DNA of 64,000 nt from [Flavobacterium] thermophilum (GTDB lineage: Bacteria > Bacillota > Bacilli > Bacillales > Anoxybacillaceae). The DNA is taken from contig UGGS01000001.1 in the NCBI GenBank assembly GCA_900450595.1, positions 868,001 through 932,000 of the forward strand, read 5' to 3'. Both the position numbers and the translations under genes were made by a program. Position 1 is the first letter of the stretch. Every line of letters begins with the position of its first letter. This document shows positions 1 through 15,541 of the stretch, in pieces. The notes under the pieces are model-generated. The model worked only from the letters and a program-made list of their open reading frames with translations, searched no databases and was not told where the DNA came from.

Positions 1-291
1 AACCACCTCGGCGAGCAGACGAGCGCTGCGGCGGAAACCGTGCGCCGCTCCCTTCAAGACTACCAAGAAGCGTGGCAGCAAAAAACCGAGCAGCTGCACG
101 AACATTTGGAAACGGTCGTCGCCTTTTGCCACGAAGAAAAAGCGAGGCAAGAACAGGAGCGAAAACAGCTCGAACAGCGCATTATCGAGCGGGAAAAAGC
201 TTTCCGGGAACTGGTGCTTTCCTTTCGGCAAACAGCAGCCAACACCAACGCCGGCCGCTCCCGGACGAACAAATGGTGGAAGTTTTGGTAA
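1..291 (+). CDS. C-terminal end of an unidentified coiled-coil protein (partial)
   Basis: The frame is open from the first base of the window to a TAA at 289-291, so only the last 96 residues are seen. They are highly charged (Glu, Gln, Lys, Arg) with a heptad-like pattern typical of a coiled coil and end in an aromatic/basic tail (KWWKFW). No domain can be assigned from this fragment. A strong terminator follows directly, so this is the last gene of its transcript. It converges on parC. The N-terminal part lies outside the window. Confidence 0.6.
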   Translation, partial: NHLGEQTSAAAETVRRSLQDYQEAWQQKTEQLHEHLETVVAFCHEEKARQEQERKQLEQRIIEREKAFRELVLSFRQTAANTNAGRSRTNKWWKFW

Positions 292-316
292 TTCCCGAAT
301 GGAAAGGCCGCAATCG

Positions 317-350
317 AAAAAGGGGCTCCATGAAAAGGAGCGCCCTTTTT
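317..350 (+). terminator. Intrinsic terminator after the coiled-coil gene
   Basis: A GC-rich stem (GGGGCTCC paired with GGAGCGCCC, one bulge) with loop ATGAAAA is followed by TTTTT on the plus strand and preceded by AAAAA, so it may also work on the minus strand downstream of parC. Confidence 0.75.
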
Positions 351-491
351 CGTTCCCTATTTTGTTGATCAATCTCCAACATGGGCTTGGCGGCAAACAA
401 GCGTTGGTTTGAAAGCGCGGGGCTTTCGCCCGCGGTTTTCCGCCCTCAAACAACGCGCGCCGACCGGCAGGCACATCCGAACAGTCCGCCC

Positions 492-2936
492 TCATCCTTC
501 TTCTCCTTTGCCAATCCCCTTCGCCGGTTCTTTCCAGACGTCCACCACTGCTCCCGCTTCATCCGTATCGATGACAAACGAGCCGGTGGCGTAGCGGTCC
601 GACAAGCGAAGCGACGCAGTCTCCACCATCTCCGTCGCCCCTTTTTCCGTCCGCAGCCCGACCGTCCCCTCGCTCTCGCCGACCAAAACCGCTCCGGCCA
701 CGCAGTGCGGGTTTGATTTCACTTCGCGCACGATTCGCACACCCCGCTTGGCGCGCGAGGATGGCTCAAACTCGCCTAGCGCCATTTTTTTCACCGCCCC
801 GCGCTGCGTCGCGACAACGAGAAAACCGCGGTCTTCAGGGCGAAGCGGGCAGGCGGCGGCGACAAAGTCTCCTTCTTTTAGTTGAATCCCTTTCACCCCG
901 GCAGCGCGCACGCCGACCAGGCTGATTTCTTCTTCGGCAAACAAAAGTGCATAGCCATCATGCGTCGCCAGCCAAAGGAGGCCGCGGCCGTCCGTCGCAT
1001 AGACGGCGGCGACCTCATCATCGTCTTTCACATGGACCGCAACAAGCGGGCGCGTGTAGCGCTGCACTTGGTATTGGGAAAGCTCGGTCCGTTTCACCAT
1101 CCCTTGCCTCGTGACGAAGACGAGCTGTTCGTCCGTCTCAAACGAGGAAACAGGGACAGCGGCGATGAGCTCATCGTCGCGTTCCAGCGGAATCAAGCTT
1201 GAAATATGCTGGCCGACCTCTTTCCAGCGGATGTCCGGCAGCGTATGAACCGGGCAATACAAATAATAGCCGCGGCGGGTGAACAGCAAGAGCACATCGG
1301 TCGTATTCATCTCGAGCTGGGCGAGCAGACGGTCGGTCTCCTTCATGCCGATGTCCTGACCGTTCGATGCGCTGTACGAACGGTAGCTCGTTCGTTTCAC
1401 GTATCCTTCCTTTGTCACGGTCACGATCACATCTTCAGCCGGAATGAGCGCTTCAACGTTCACTTTCAGCTCTTCGATCTCCTCTTCAATCGCCGTCCGC
1501 CGCTCGTCAGCATATTGCTTTTTCATGGCCTTCAATTCTTTTTTAATGACCGACAACAGCTTGTTCTCATCGGCCAACACCGCGCTCAGCTCGGCGATCG
1601 TTTTGTCGAGCTCTTCCGCTTCCTGCCGAAGCGCGGCGATATCGGTGTTTGTCAGCCGGTAAAGCTGAAGCGTCACGATCGCTTCCGCTTGCGCCTCGGT
1701 GAACCCGTAGCCCGCCATCAGCCGATCTTTCGCATCGCGCTTGTCACTCGACGCCCGAATCGTCGCGATCACCTCATCCAAAATCGAGAGCGCTTTGATC
1801 AACCCGTCGACAATATGCTTCCGCTCGTTCGCTTTTTTGAGCTCAAAATGCGAACGGTTCGTGACGACGTCCTTCCGGTGGGCGATGTAGGCATCCAACA
1901 GCTCCGGCAAGCTCATCAGCTTCGGCCGGCGTTCATGGATCGCCACCATGTTGAAGCTGTATGGCACTTGCAAATCGGTGTTTTTGTATAAATAGTTAAG
2001 GATCGCCTCGGCATCGGCGTCTTTTTTCAGCTCGATGACGATCGACAGCCCGTTCCGGTCCGTTTCATCGCGGACGTCAGCAATGCCGTCGAGCTTTTTG
2101 TCCAAACGAAGCTCGTCAATTTTTTTCACCAAATTCGCCTTGTTCACTTCATACGGCAACTCCGTGATGACAATCTGCTTTTTCCCGCCTCTCGCCTGCT
2201 CGATGGCGGCTTTGGCGCGGATGATGATTTTCCCGCGGCCGGTCTCATACGCCTTGCGGATGCCGTCTTTCCCCTGGATGATGCCGCCGGTCGGAAAATC
2301 AGGGCCGGGAAGGACGGTCATCAGCTCCTCAACCGTGCAATCCGGCCGGTCAATCCGCATCAGGACAGCATCGATCACCTCGCCGAGCGCATGCGGCGGA
2401 ATGTCGGTCGCATAGCCGGCCGAAATCCCGGTCGAGCCATTCACCAACAAGTTCGGAAACATCGCCGGCAAGACGGTCGGCTCCTCCGTCGTATCGTCAA
2501 AGTTCGGCACAAACGCGACCGTTTGCTTGTCAATGTCGCGCAATAACTCAGCGGCGATCGCCGACAAGCGCGCTTCCGTGTAGCGCATCGCCGCCGGCGG
2601 GTCGCCGTCGAGGCTGCCGTTGTTGCCATGCATTTCAATCAGCACGTTGCGCAGCTTCCACTCTTGGCTCATCCGCACCATCGCCTCGTACACTGACGAG
2701 TCGCCATGCGGATGAAAATTGCCGATCACGTTCCCAACCGTTTTCGCCGCCTTACGAAACGGTTTATCGGCCGTGTTGCCATCGATGTACATCGCATACA
2801 AAATGCGGCGCTGCACGGGCTTCAGCCCGTCGCGCGCATCGGGCAGCGCCCGGTCTTGGATGATGTATTTGCTGTAGCGGCCGAAGCGGTCGCCAAGCAC
2901 GTCTTCTAACGGCAATTCCAACAATCGCTCTGCCAT
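492..2936 (-). CDS. parC: DNA topoisomerase IV subunit A (ParC/GrlA)
   Basis: Breakage-reunion subunit of topoisomerase IV, which decatenates daughter chromosomes. The N-terminal winged-helix/tower part carries the catalytic tyrosine in RYTEAR (about residue 119) and the quinolone-region motif [12 protein letters not shown] near residues 76-87. The C-terminal third holds the beta-pinwheel repeats that select DNA substrates. At about 814 residues it has the usual family length. Two ATGs are adjacent; the second is preferred because it lies 7 nt from AAAGGAG. ParC rather than GyrA is supported by the neighbour parE 61 bp upstream, as in B. subtilis. Identification is secure. Confidence 0.95.
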   Translation of the reverse strand: MAERLLELPLEDVLGDRFGRYSKYIIQDRALPDARDGLKPVQRRILYAMYIDGNTADKPFRKAAKTVGNVIGNFHPHGDSSVYEAMVRMSQEWKLRNVLIEMHGNNGSLDGDPPAAMRYTEARLSAIAAELLRDIDKQTVAFVPNFDDTTEEPTVLPAMFPNLLVNGSTGISAGYATDIPPHALGEVIDAVLMRIDRPDCTVEELMTVLPGPDFPTGGIIQGKDGIRKAYETGRGKIIIRAKAAIEQARGGKKQIVITELPYEVNKANLVKKIDELRLDKKLDGIADVRDETDRNGLSIVIELKKDADAEAILNYLYKNTDLQVPYSFNMVAIHERRPKLMSLPELLDAYIAHRKDVVTNRSHFELKKANERKHIVDGLIKALSILDEVIATIRASSDKRDAKDRLMAGYGFTEAQAEAIVTLQLYRLTNTDIAALRQEAEELDKTIAELSAVLADENKLLSVIKKELKAMKKQYADERRTAIEEEIEELKVNVEALIPAEDVIVTVTKEGYVKRTSYRSYSASNGQDIGMKETDRLLAQLEMNTTDVLLLFTRRGYYLYCPVHTLPDIRWKEVGQHISSLIPLERDDELIAAVPVSSFETDEQLVFVTRQGMVKRTELSQYQVQRYTRPLVAVHVKDDDEVAAVYATDGRGLLWLATHDGYALLFAEEEISLVGVRAAGVKGIQLKEGDFVAAACPLRPEDRGFLVVATQRGAVKKMALGEFEPSSRAKRGVRIVREVKSNPHCVAGAVLVGESEGTVGLRTEKGATEMVETASLRLSDRYATGSFVIDTDEAGAVVDVWKEPAKGIGKGEEG

Positions 2937-2972
2937 CATACCTCTCCTTTCCTACAAGACATCGGCGCAATC

Positions 2973-2997
2973 ATGGCGGCGTCTTTTCGCGCCGCCA

Positions 2998-2998
<1 letters not shown>
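2973..2998 (-). promoter_or_regulatory. Perfect hairpin between parE and parC
   Basis: Perfect 9-bp inverted repeat (ATGGCGGCG / CGCCGCCAT, 8-nt loop) that touches the parE stop codon and ends about 37 nt before the parC start. No T-run follows, so it is not a simple terminator. It may be an mRNA processing, stabilising or attenuating stem that sets the ParE:ParC ratio (inference). Confidence 0.5.
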
Positions 2999-5008
<2,010 letters not shown>

Positions 5009-5051
5009 TTGTCTTTTGACACCGCTTGACAAAATCGGACAACGGCGCCTG

Positions 5052-5084
5052 AAAAACGAAAGGACCATCTTAGAGAAGATGGCC
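5052..5084 (-). terminator. Terminator after the CoA-binding protein gene
   Basis: Stem GGCCATCTT / AAGATGGTCC with a 4-nt loop, followed on the minus strand by TTTCGTTTTT, 27 bp past the stop of the gene at 5111. Confidence 0.8.
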
Positions 5085-5110
5085 GTTTCGTCAATGGCGC
5101 GCTTTGCCTG

Positions 5111-5530
5111 TTACGGGCGTTTCGTGAGCGCGTGTTCTACTTTAATGCAGCGATCCATAATCACCGTATAGCCTTTTTCCTTTAAAAACGCGTATGCTTC
5201 TTCATTGACGACGCCAAGCTGCGCCCAAAATACGTCCGCATCGATTTGCACAAACTCGCGGGCGAGCTCCGGCAAATGTTCGGAACGGCGAAACACATCG
5301 ACGATATCGACATGTCCTTCGATATCCGTCAGTTTGTCGACCGCTGGAATGCCTTCCCATTCCTCGATCATCGGATTAACCGGAATGATTTCGTATCCGG
5401 CGTCTTTCATCGCCTTCGCCACCATATACGACTCGCGCTCGGGATTGTTGGACAAGCCGACAACGGCAATCCGCTTCGCCTTGCGCAAAATGTCGCCGAT
5501 TTCTTCCCGGCTTGGGTTGACAATGGGCAT
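5111..5530 (-). CDS. yneT: CoA-binding domain protein (YneT/YccU family)
   Basis: Small soluble protein of 139 residues made of a single CoA-binding Rossmann fold: the N-terminal IAVVGLSNNPERESY is the nucleotide-binding loop, followed by IIPVNP and a conserved C-terminal VIMDRCIKVEH. Family members bind CoA in vitro, but their role is not established. In B. subtilis yneT sits beside parE-parC, and the same neighbour is kept here. It has its own terminator, so it is transcribed separately from parE. Confidence 0.85.
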   Translation of the reverse strand: MPIVNPSREEIGDILRKAKRIAVVGLSNNPERESYMVAKAMKDAGYEIIPVNPMIEEWEGIPAVDKLTDIEGHVDIVDVFRRSEHLPELAREFVQIDADVFWAQLGVVNEEAYAFLKEKGYTVIMDRCIKVEHALTKRP

Positions 5531-5644
5531 CGGGTTCTCTCCTTCCCTCTTTGGTTTTGCAGTACTTGTTTCGCGATCGAGAAAGAAAAATCCTTCTATG
5601 AGACAGAAAATGGTTTAGCCCTTTTTAACATTGTGCAACAAACG

Positions 5645-7321
5645 CTAAAACTTTCCCGAACGAAAAATCGAGTAAAGCAGCCAACCAAAAAGAAAAGCGG
5701 ACACACCTAATCCGATTTCAACAGCAGGAATTTTCCATAGCAGCATCGACGGCCGCCCGAGCGAGGAAGCGATCATCAGCCCGGCAAGGACGATGCTCCA
5801 CGAAAGAAGAACGATGCTAAACGACAGCCGGTTCGTAATCTGATCGAGCTTCTTTAGCAGCGTTTCCAAATCAGGCGCCGTGATTTCCAATCGAAGCTTG
5901 CCATGCCGCATCATTTTCGTCCATTCCTTTACGCTGTCCGGCAAGCGAAGCAACCATTCACCGTAGTCGAAAATCCGTTTCCACGCCGTTTCCGCTACAC
6001 GGTCAGGCCGAAGACGCTCTTTCATCAGCTTTCTCCCAAACGGTTCGGCCACATCCATGATGCGAAACTGCGGGTCAAGCGTCTCCACGACCCCTTCGAC
6101 CGTCAACAGCGCTTTCCCTAACAGCGTCAAATCGCTTGGGATGCGAATGCCATGGCGAAATGCCACCGAAAGCAAATCCTCGACGGCTTCCCCAAGACTG
6201 ATCTCACCGAGCGGGACGCGGTAGTATTTCTCCCGCAACTCGTCAATATCATCGCGCAATTTTCCTTCATCGACTCCGTCAGGAACAATTCCTAAACCGT
6301 AAATCGCACCCAACACCCCATCCGTGTTTTGCCGCATTAAGGCGATGATGAGTGAAGAAAGATGATGTTTGACATGAGGTCGAAGGCGGCCCATCAAGCC
6401 AAAGTCAATGAAGGAAAGCGTTCCATCGTCAAGAACAAATACATTGCCAGGATGAGGGTCGCCATGAAAAAATCCATGCTCAAACATTTGTTGAAAGGTT
6501 GCTTCAGCCAAACGCTCGGCGATCGTTTTTAAGGAGTGGCCGTTCGCTTTCAACCGCTCGATCTCCCCGAGTTTGATCCCTTCGACATATTCCATCGTGA
6601 GCACTGTTTTCGTCGTATAATCCCAAAACACCTTCGGGACATACACCGACGAATCGCCGGCAAACTGCCGTGCAAACCGTTCCGCATGGCGCGCCTCGAC
6701 TGTATAATCCAGCTCCTGCCGTAATGAACGCGCCAGTTCATCGACAATCTCAGACAATTGGTAGGTTGCCGCCCAATCGAGACGGCGTTCCGCCAGCACG
6801 GCCAAATCTTGCAAAATTTCCAGATCCGTCTCCACCCGCGCAGCGATGTGCGGGCGCTGCACTTTCACCGCCACGGCCTGTCCGGAAGGAAGAACCGCCC
6901 GGTGCACTTGTCCAAGCGAAGCGGCAGCGAGCGGCATTTCCTCAAATGAACGAAAGAGTGTTTCCAGCGAACTTCCAAACTCCGCTTCGACAATCCGGCG
7001 GACATCGGCAAACGGAAACGGCGGAACTTGGTCTTGCAGCTTTTCGAGCTCACTGATGATCGGAGCGGGAATCAAATCCGGCCGTGTGCTAGCAATTTGC
7101 CCGAGCTTCACGAACGTCGGGCCGAGCTCCTCGAGCACAAGGCGGAGCCGCTCCCCAACCGTTTTTCCTTCCTTTTTCCCTTGCTCCGCTCTCCATCGCG
7201 GCGGCAACGAAAGAAACGACGAAAAGCCGAGCTCATCGACGATCATCCCGAATCCGTGCCGAAGCAAGGAGGCGGCGATTTCGTGGTACCTTCCGATATG
7301 GCGCACCCGTTTCCCGATCAT
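5645..7321 (-). CDS. ABC1/UbiB/AarF-type atypical kinase
   Basis: Membrane-anchored protein-kinase-like ATPase of 558 residues. Visible family hallmarks are the KxGQ motif (FVKLGQIASTRPDLIP, about residues 70-85), the Ala-rich loop AAASLGQVHRA, the ATP-binding lysine in VAVKVQRP, the catalytic HGDPHPGN and the metal-binding IDFG. Two hydrophobic segments at the C-terminus (about residues 497-518 and 530-552) anchor it in the membrane. UbiB proteins support quinone synthesis or transport; the exact role in menaquinone-using Bacillaceae is unclear. It lies 45 bp downstream of a phasin-like gene, probably in the same operon. Confidence 0.9.
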   Translation of the reverse strand: MIGKRVRHIGRYHEIAASLLRHGFGMIVDELGFSSFLSLPPRWRAEQGKKEGKTVGERLRLVLEELGPTFVKLGQIASTRPDLIPAPIISELEKLQDQVPPFPFADVRRIVEAEFGSSLETLFRSFEEMPLAAASLGQVHRAVLPSGQAVAVKVQRPHIAARVETDLEILQDLAVLAERRLDWAATYQLSEIVDELARSLRQELDYTVEARHAERFARQFAGDSSVYVPKVFWDYTTKTVLTMEYVEGIKLGEIERLKANGHSLKTIAERLAEATFQQMFEHGFFHGDPHPGNVFVLDDGTLSFIDFGLMGRLRPHVKHHLSSLIIALMRQNTDGVLGAIYGLGIVPDGVDEGKLRDDIDELREKYYRVPLGEISLGEAVEDLLSVAFRHGIRIPSDLTLLGKALLTVEGVVETLDPQFRIMDVAEPFGRKLMKERLRPDRVAETAWKRIFDYGEWLLRLPDSVKEWTKMMRHGKLRLEITAPDLETLLKKLDQITNRLSFSIVLLSWSIVLAGLMIASSLGRPSMLLWKIPAVEIGLGVSAFLFGWLLYSIFRSGKF

Positions 7322-7366
7322 CCGATCATCTCCCTTAGAGCGTCAAACAGCAGTCAAAAAAGCCCG

Positions 7367-7666
7367 TTACTCTCCGCTTTGTTCCTTTTCTTCAAGACGG
7401 CGGATTCGCTCCTCGAGCTGCCGCACGTCTTCTTTCGTCGCCAAGTCGAGTTTATCGATCACCTGCTTGATTTGCTCGCGTACAAGCCTCTGCACTTCCG
7501 TTTTCCGCGCTTCGGTTTGCTGCTTCCATTGATCGATCACTTCCTTCGATTCGTCAAGCGACAATTCCCCTTTTTTGACTAACTCGTCAATGATTTTTTC
7601 CACTTGTTCTTTGCTGGCGATCGCAAGCCCAAGCCCGAACGCCAATCCTTTTTTCAAAATGCTCAT
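7367..7666 (-). CDS. Phasin-like coiled-coil small protein
   Basis: 99 residues. A short hydrophobic N-terminus (ILKKGLAFGLGLAIAS) is followed by a long amphipathic helix rich in Glu, Lys and Gln that ends in a coiled coil (EDVRQLEERIRRLEEKE). This matches small polyhydroxyalkanoate-granule-associated or phasin-like proteins often found next to UbiB genes. AGGAGG lies 8 nt before the ATG. A role as a partner or regulator of the UbiB kinase is inferred from the operon only. Confidence 0.7.
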   Translation of the reverse strand: MSILKKGLAFGLGLAIASKEQVEKIIDELVKKGELSLDESKEVIDQWKQQTEARKTEVQRLVREQIKQVIDKLDLATKEDVRQLEERIRRLEEKEQSGE

Positions 7667-7846
7667 TCTGTTTTCCTCCTTTCCTCCTTTCCTTTATAGT
7701 ACCATTATTTGGCGGGGCATGTCGAGCAAGCGGCCAAAGAGGAAAATGCGGAAGGTGTTTTCCGTTCGAACCTAGCGTTGCATATCCCGCTTCTCGATAA
7801 GGAATCCTATCGATGGGCTATCCATTCGTGCAAGGAGGGAGTTCCC

Positions 7847-8695
7847 ATGGCAGAGGAACAACTGCACTACGGAGAAGACTATCGTTTCATACCTGCGACG
7901 TCAGCAGCGAGCGGCCTCGGAGTCAGCGTGCTGCCCGATTTGTACTGCCATACGATCCAAATCGTGAACATTTGTCTTGTCGGCCGCCCGGATGACCGCG
8001 CGTTTGTATTAGTCGACGCTGGCATGCCGGGATCAGCCGATGACATTGTTTCAGTCGTGGAAGACCGCTTTGGCAGCGGCAGCCGCCCGCAAGCCATTGT
8101 TTTAACCCACGGCCATTTTGACCACGTTGGAGCGATTGTTGAGCTTGTCAAGCATTGGAATGTCCCGGTGTATGCCCATCCGGCTGAACTGCCGTATTTG
8201 ACTGGAAAGGCGAGCTATCCTGAACCTGACGCTTCCGTCGAGGGCGGCTTCATCGCCAAAATATCACCGTTTTTCCCAAATGAACCGATTCAACTGGGCG
8301 ATCGCGTTCATCCGCTGCCAGAGGACGGCACCGTCCCGCACTTGCCGGAGTTCCGCTGGATCCACACACCGGGGCACACGCCAGGCCACATTTCGTTATT
8401 TCGGCCGCGCGACGCCGCTTTAATCGCCGGCGACGCGTTCGTCACCGTCCGCCAAGATTCACTGTATAAAGTGTTGACCCAGCAAATCGAAATCAGCGGC
8501 CCGCCGCGCTATTATACCATCGATTGGCGCGCCGCCCGCGAGTCGGTGCGCAAGTTAGCCGCACTCTTCCCATCGGTCGCTGTCACGGGACACGGCGCCC
8601 CAGTAGCAGGAGAGGAATTGCGTGATGGGCTGACGAAGCTCGCTCGTGATTTTGACCGCATCGCTGTCCCAGATTATGGAAAGTACGTCCATTAA
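7847..8695 (+). CDS. Metallo-beta-lactamase-fold hydrolase
   Basis: 282 residues. The binuclear zinc site is visible as THGHFDH (about residues 88-94), then HTPGHTPGH, the bridging Asp in IAGDAF and a C-terminal histidine in VTGHGAP. Such enzymes include glyoxalase II, lactonases and many of unknown substrate; nothing here fixes the substrate. The start was set by CAAGGAGGG 9 nt upstream; an in-frame extension to 7709 has no ribosome-binding site. It stands alone and converges on the tRNA/rRNA operon. Confidence 0.85.
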   Translation: MAEEQLHYGEDYRFIPATSAASGLGVSVLPDLYCHTIQIVNICLVGRPDDRAFVLVDAGMPGSADDIVSVVEDRFGSGSRPQAIVLTHGHFDHVGAIVELVKHWNVPVYAHPAELPYLTGKASYPEPDASVEGGFIAKISPFFPNEPIQLGDRVHPLPEDGTVPHLPEFRWIHTPGHTPGHISLFRPRDAALIAGDAFVTVRQDSLYKVLTQQIEISGPPRYYTIDWRAARESVRKLAALFPSVAVTGHGAPVAGEELRDGLTKLARDFDRIAVPDYGKYVH

Positions 8696-8774
8696 CGGAA
8701 CGATTCCACCCGCACTTACGATCGGAAACGAAAGACTTCCCAGTTTGAAATGATCAGCAGCAGGTCGTTGCTAA

Positions 8775-8816
8775 GAAAAAAAGCTGACCCAAAACGCATT
8801 CGCGTTTTGGGTCAGC
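8775..8816 (-). terminator. Terminator of the rRNA-tRNA operon
   Basis: Perfect 15-bp stem (GCTGACCCAAAACGC with its complement) and a 4-nt loop, followed on the minus strand by eight T. It lies just past tRNA-Ile, the last gene of the operon. Confidence 0.9.
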
Positions 8817-8834
8817 CTCATTGTCATAAAAAAA

Positions 8835-8908
<74 letters not shown>

Positions 8909-8926
8909 GCTTATAAGAAATAAAAA

Positions 8927-9008
8927 TGGAGGGGGACGGATTCGAACCGCCGAACCCAAAGGGAGCGGATTTACAGTCCGCCGCGTTTAGCCACTTCGCT
9001 ACCCCTCC
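8927..9008 (-). tRNA. tRNA-Tyr (GTA)
   Basis: 82 nt, with a long variable arm as expected for bacterial tRNA-Tyr; the anticodon GTA lies between stems GCGGA and TCCGC. CCA is not encoded. Confidence 0.95.
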
Positions 9009-9018
9009 GTAATCGTGA

Positions 9019-9091
9019 TGCCGACTGCAGGACTCGAACCCGCAACCTACTGATTACGATTCAGTTGCTCTACCAATTGAGCTAAGTCGGC
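9019..9091 (-). tRNA. tRNA-Thr (CGT)
   Basis: 73 nt; stem ACTGA / TCAGT flanks the loop ATCGTAA, anticodon CGT. Acceptor stem GCCGACT / AGTCGGC. Its first 24 nt are repeated twice in the following spacer. CCA is not encoded. Confidence 0.93.
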
Positions 9092-9131
9092 ATAAAATAA
9101 ATGCAAGAAGGTGGCACATTGTTGTGCTCTA

Positions 9132-9239
9132 TGCCTCTTCCTCTACAAGCTGTTTCGAGGAAGCAGGATGCGTCGAGGCAACTCGAAGCCGACTCGACGA
9201 TGCAGGTGCTCGTCTCTACCAATTGAGCTAAGTCGGCAT
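9132..9239 (-). repeat. tRNA-Thr-derived structured repeat, copy 1
   Basis: Read on the minus strand, the unit begins with the exact first 24 nt of the neighbouring tRNA-Thr (acceptor 5' strand and D arm). A short arm follows (GACGA, 9-nt loop, TCGTC), and then AGTCGGC, which can re-form the 7-bp acceptor stem. Downstream is a larger hairpin closed by GAGGCA / TGCCTC, with an inner stem TTCCTC / GAGGAA. There is no anticodon arm of normal type and no T arm, so it is not a functional tRNA gene. Function unknown. Confidence 0.7.
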
Positions 9240-9275
9240 GATCGAAATAAGACTGTGACTCGCTAGTTTCCGTTG

Positions 9276-9381
9276 TGTCCCTTCCTCTCCCAGCCAATTC
9301 GAAGACGCTGGATGCGTCGGGACAACTCGAAGCCGACTCGACGAAGCAGGTGCTCGTCTCTACCAATTGAGCTAAGTCAAT
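9276..9381 (-). repeat. tRNA-Thr-derived structured repeat, copy 2
   Basis: Same layout as copy 1 about 144 bp away: nt 4-24 of tRNA-Thr, the GACGA / TCGTC arm, AGTCGGC, then a hairpin closed by GGGACA / TGTCCC with the same 37-nt interior. The closing stem differs from copy 1 at paired positions, so pairing is kept although the sequence changed. The acceptor-like stem is weaker (two G-U pairs and one mismatch). Confidence 0.7.
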
Positions 9382-9386
9382 ATTTA

Positions 9387-9479
9387 TGGCGGAGGAGGAG
9401 GGATTCGAACCCCCGCGGGCTGTGACACCCCTATCGGTTTTCGAAACCGACCCCTTCAGCCAGACTTGGGTACTCCTCC
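9387..9479 (-). tRNA. tRNA-Ser (CGA)
   Basis: 93 nt with the long variable arm of class II tRNAs; loop TTCGAAA between TCGGT and ACCGA gives anticodon CGA. A 3' CCA is encoded. Confidence 0.93.
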
Positions 9480-9496
9480 ATAGCTGTTTGGAGCGA

Positions 9497-9579
<83 letters not shown>

Positions 9580-9585
9580 ATACGA

Positions 9586-9657
9586 TGGAGCGTAGGGGAT
9601 TTGAACCCCTGACCTCTTCGCTGCCAGCGAAGCGTTCTCCCCCTGAACTAACGCCCC
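9586..9657 (-). tRNA. tRNA-Ala (GGC)
   Basis: 72 nt; loop CTGGCAG gives anticodon GGC, and the acceptor stem has the G3-U70 pair that marks alanine tRNAs. CCA is not encoded. Confidence 0.95.
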
Positions 9658-9661
9658 ATGA

Positions 9662-9736
9662 TGGTGGAGTATACTGGGATCGAACCAGTGACCCCCACGC
9701 TGTCAACGTGGTGCTCTCCCGCTGAGCTAATACTCC
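9662..9736 (-). tRNA. tRNA-Val (GAC)
   Basis: 75 nt including an encoded CCA; loop TTGACAG between CCACG and CGTGG gives anticodon GAC. First tRNA after the 5S gene. Confidence 0.95.
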
Positions 9737-9745
9737 ACGTTGTTT

Positions 9746-9862
<117 letters not shown>

Positions 9863-9879
9863 CAATGGCGACAAGTATT

Positions 9880-9907
9880 ATTATAAGGGAATTGAGCTTA
9901 TTGTCAA
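9880..9907 (-). promoter_or_regulatory. Consensus sigma-A promoter between 23S and 5S
   Basis: Minus-strand TTGACA, 16-bp spacer, TATAAT, both hexamers perfect. The expected start site lies about 10 nt before the 5S gene, so 5S and the tRNA cluster could be transcribed independently of 16S-23S. Confidence 0.65.
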
Positions 9908-9985
9908 GGACTTTTTTTCATTCCTTCAAAACTAGATAACCGTTTCGGGAAGAAGCCGGGGCGAACCGCTCGCCTCCGCTTTTCT

Positions 9986-14637
<4,652 letters not shown>

Positions 14638-14922
14638 AGTTGATTGGCTTTTGCTTCGGCCCATGCGGACCTCCGCTTTTCGTATTGTCCAGCTTCGGTC
14701 CGCCGCCGCTCGGGGTCAAATAACCTTCGCCTTCCGGGTGCAAGCACCCTTGCAGGCGAAGAACATTTGCCCGTCGCGGCGACCCGCGGACCTCCGCTTT
14801 TCGTCGCGCTTCGTTTCGTTCAGTTTTCAAGGAACAAGCAACTGCTTTTAGTCTTTGAGTCGTTTTTTGACTTCTTGACAGAGGAATCTGGATTTTCCAA
14901 ATTCACTCTCAAATGCTTTATT

Positions 14923-14951
14923 AATATATCATTTTTTGTGATGGATGTCAA
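14923..14951 (-). promoter_or_regulatory. rRNA operon promoter P3 (proximal)
   Basis: TTGACA, 17-bp spacer, TATATT on the minus strand, about 285 bp before 16S. Confidence 0.75.
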
Positions 14952-15000
14952 GCCTTTCATTCAAACTCCCGAGAATACCATCACAAAAATCACAAGACTT

Positions 15001-15028
15001 TTCATAACAAACAGTTTTTGTTTGTCAA
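15001..15028 (-). promoter_or_regulatory. rRNA operon promoter P2
   Basis: TTGACA, 16-bp spacer, TATGAA on the minus strand; the -10 element is weaker. Confidence 0.5.
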
Positions 15029-15094
15029 GATGCTATTTTTCTCTAAGCTCTAAGTCTTTTAGATCGCTCCGTATCTATTGAAGCGACGGTTAGT

Positions 15095-15123
15095 ATAATA
15101 CTACTAAATTATGCTCAAGTCAA
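15095..15123 (-). promoter_or_regulatory. rRNA operon promoter P1 (distal)
   Basis: TTGACT, 17-bp spacer, TATTAT on the minus strand, with an AT-rich upstream stretch resembling an UP element. Tandem promoters are usual for Bacillus rrn operons. Confidence 0.65.
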
Positions 15124-15276
15124 CTATTATAGCCGAGTTAATTTTATCCAAATCTTAAGCGGTGTTAGCGACAAGTATATGTTTTTTGAAGAAGCAAGTC
15201 TTCAGCTTCCTTATATATCAGTGGTCTAATCTGCCTTGCAGATAAGTTGGTTGTCCGTTCTTACATGAATCATTTC

Positions 15277-15306
15277 TTGCCATAGACATCGCCGTCTGCG
15301 TATAAT
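15277..15306 (+). promoter_or_regulatory. Promoter of the antisense (antitoxin) RNA
   Basis: TTGCCA, 18-bp spacer, TATAAT on the plus strand. It points towards the 3' end of the toxin gene on the other strand. Confidence 0.65.
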
Positions 15307-15312
15307 AGAAAG

Positions 15313-15455
15313 CAAAGACAACATAAAATAAAAACAGGGACATTGGCGGCCACCAATGCCCTGTCCATACACAGCCGCTGCAAGAAGCGCAGTGGCCCAA
15401 GCCTCGGGCATCGTAACCTACCCTCGCCTCGGCCTAGCAGGGTGGGTTACTTTTT
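15313..15455 (+). ncRNA. Candidate antitoxin RNA of a type I toxin-antitoxin pair
   Basis: Predicted transcript of about 145 nt between the promoter at 15277-15306 and a strong terminator: a 12-bp stem (GTAACCTACCCT with AGGGTGGGTTAC, one G-U) followed by TTTTT. It carries no convincing reading frame. It is complementary to the last ~3 nt of the toxin reading frame and about 110 nt of the toxin mRNA 3' region, the same tail-to-tail layout as the B. subtilis bsrG/SR4 and txpA/RatA pairs. Start and function are inferred. Confidence 0.65.
15325..15364 (-). terminator. Terminator of the toxin mRNA
   Basis: Minus-strand stem ACAGGGCATTGG with CCAATGTCCCTGT (one bulge), followed by TTTTTATTTTA. 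It ends the toxin transcript inside the region covered by the antisense RNA. Confidence 0.8.
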
Positions 15456-15536
15456 GTCTTTGGATACGGCAATCACCGCGACGATGAGTGACGCAAACGC
15501 AATCATGAGCGTCAGCGCATCGGCGATCGTCATCAT
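15447..15536 (-). CDS. Holin-like small membrane toxin (type I TA)
   Basis: 29 codons: MMTIADAL, then a hydrophobic helix LMIAFASLIVAVIAV, then SKDKK. This is the pattern of the putative holin-like toxin family (TxpA/BsrG-like peptides): a short N-terminus, one transmembrane helix and a basic tail. AAAGGGGG lies 8 nt before the first ATG, but it can be hidden in a 9-bp hairpin (15542-15566, 7-nt loop), as described for such toxins. The stop codon lies in the terminator stem of the opposing RNA. Expected action is on the cell membrane. Too short for normal gene callers. Confidence 0.75.
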   Translation of the reverse strand: MMTIADALTLMIAFASLIVAVIAVSKDKK

Positions 15537-15541
15537 CAGCA

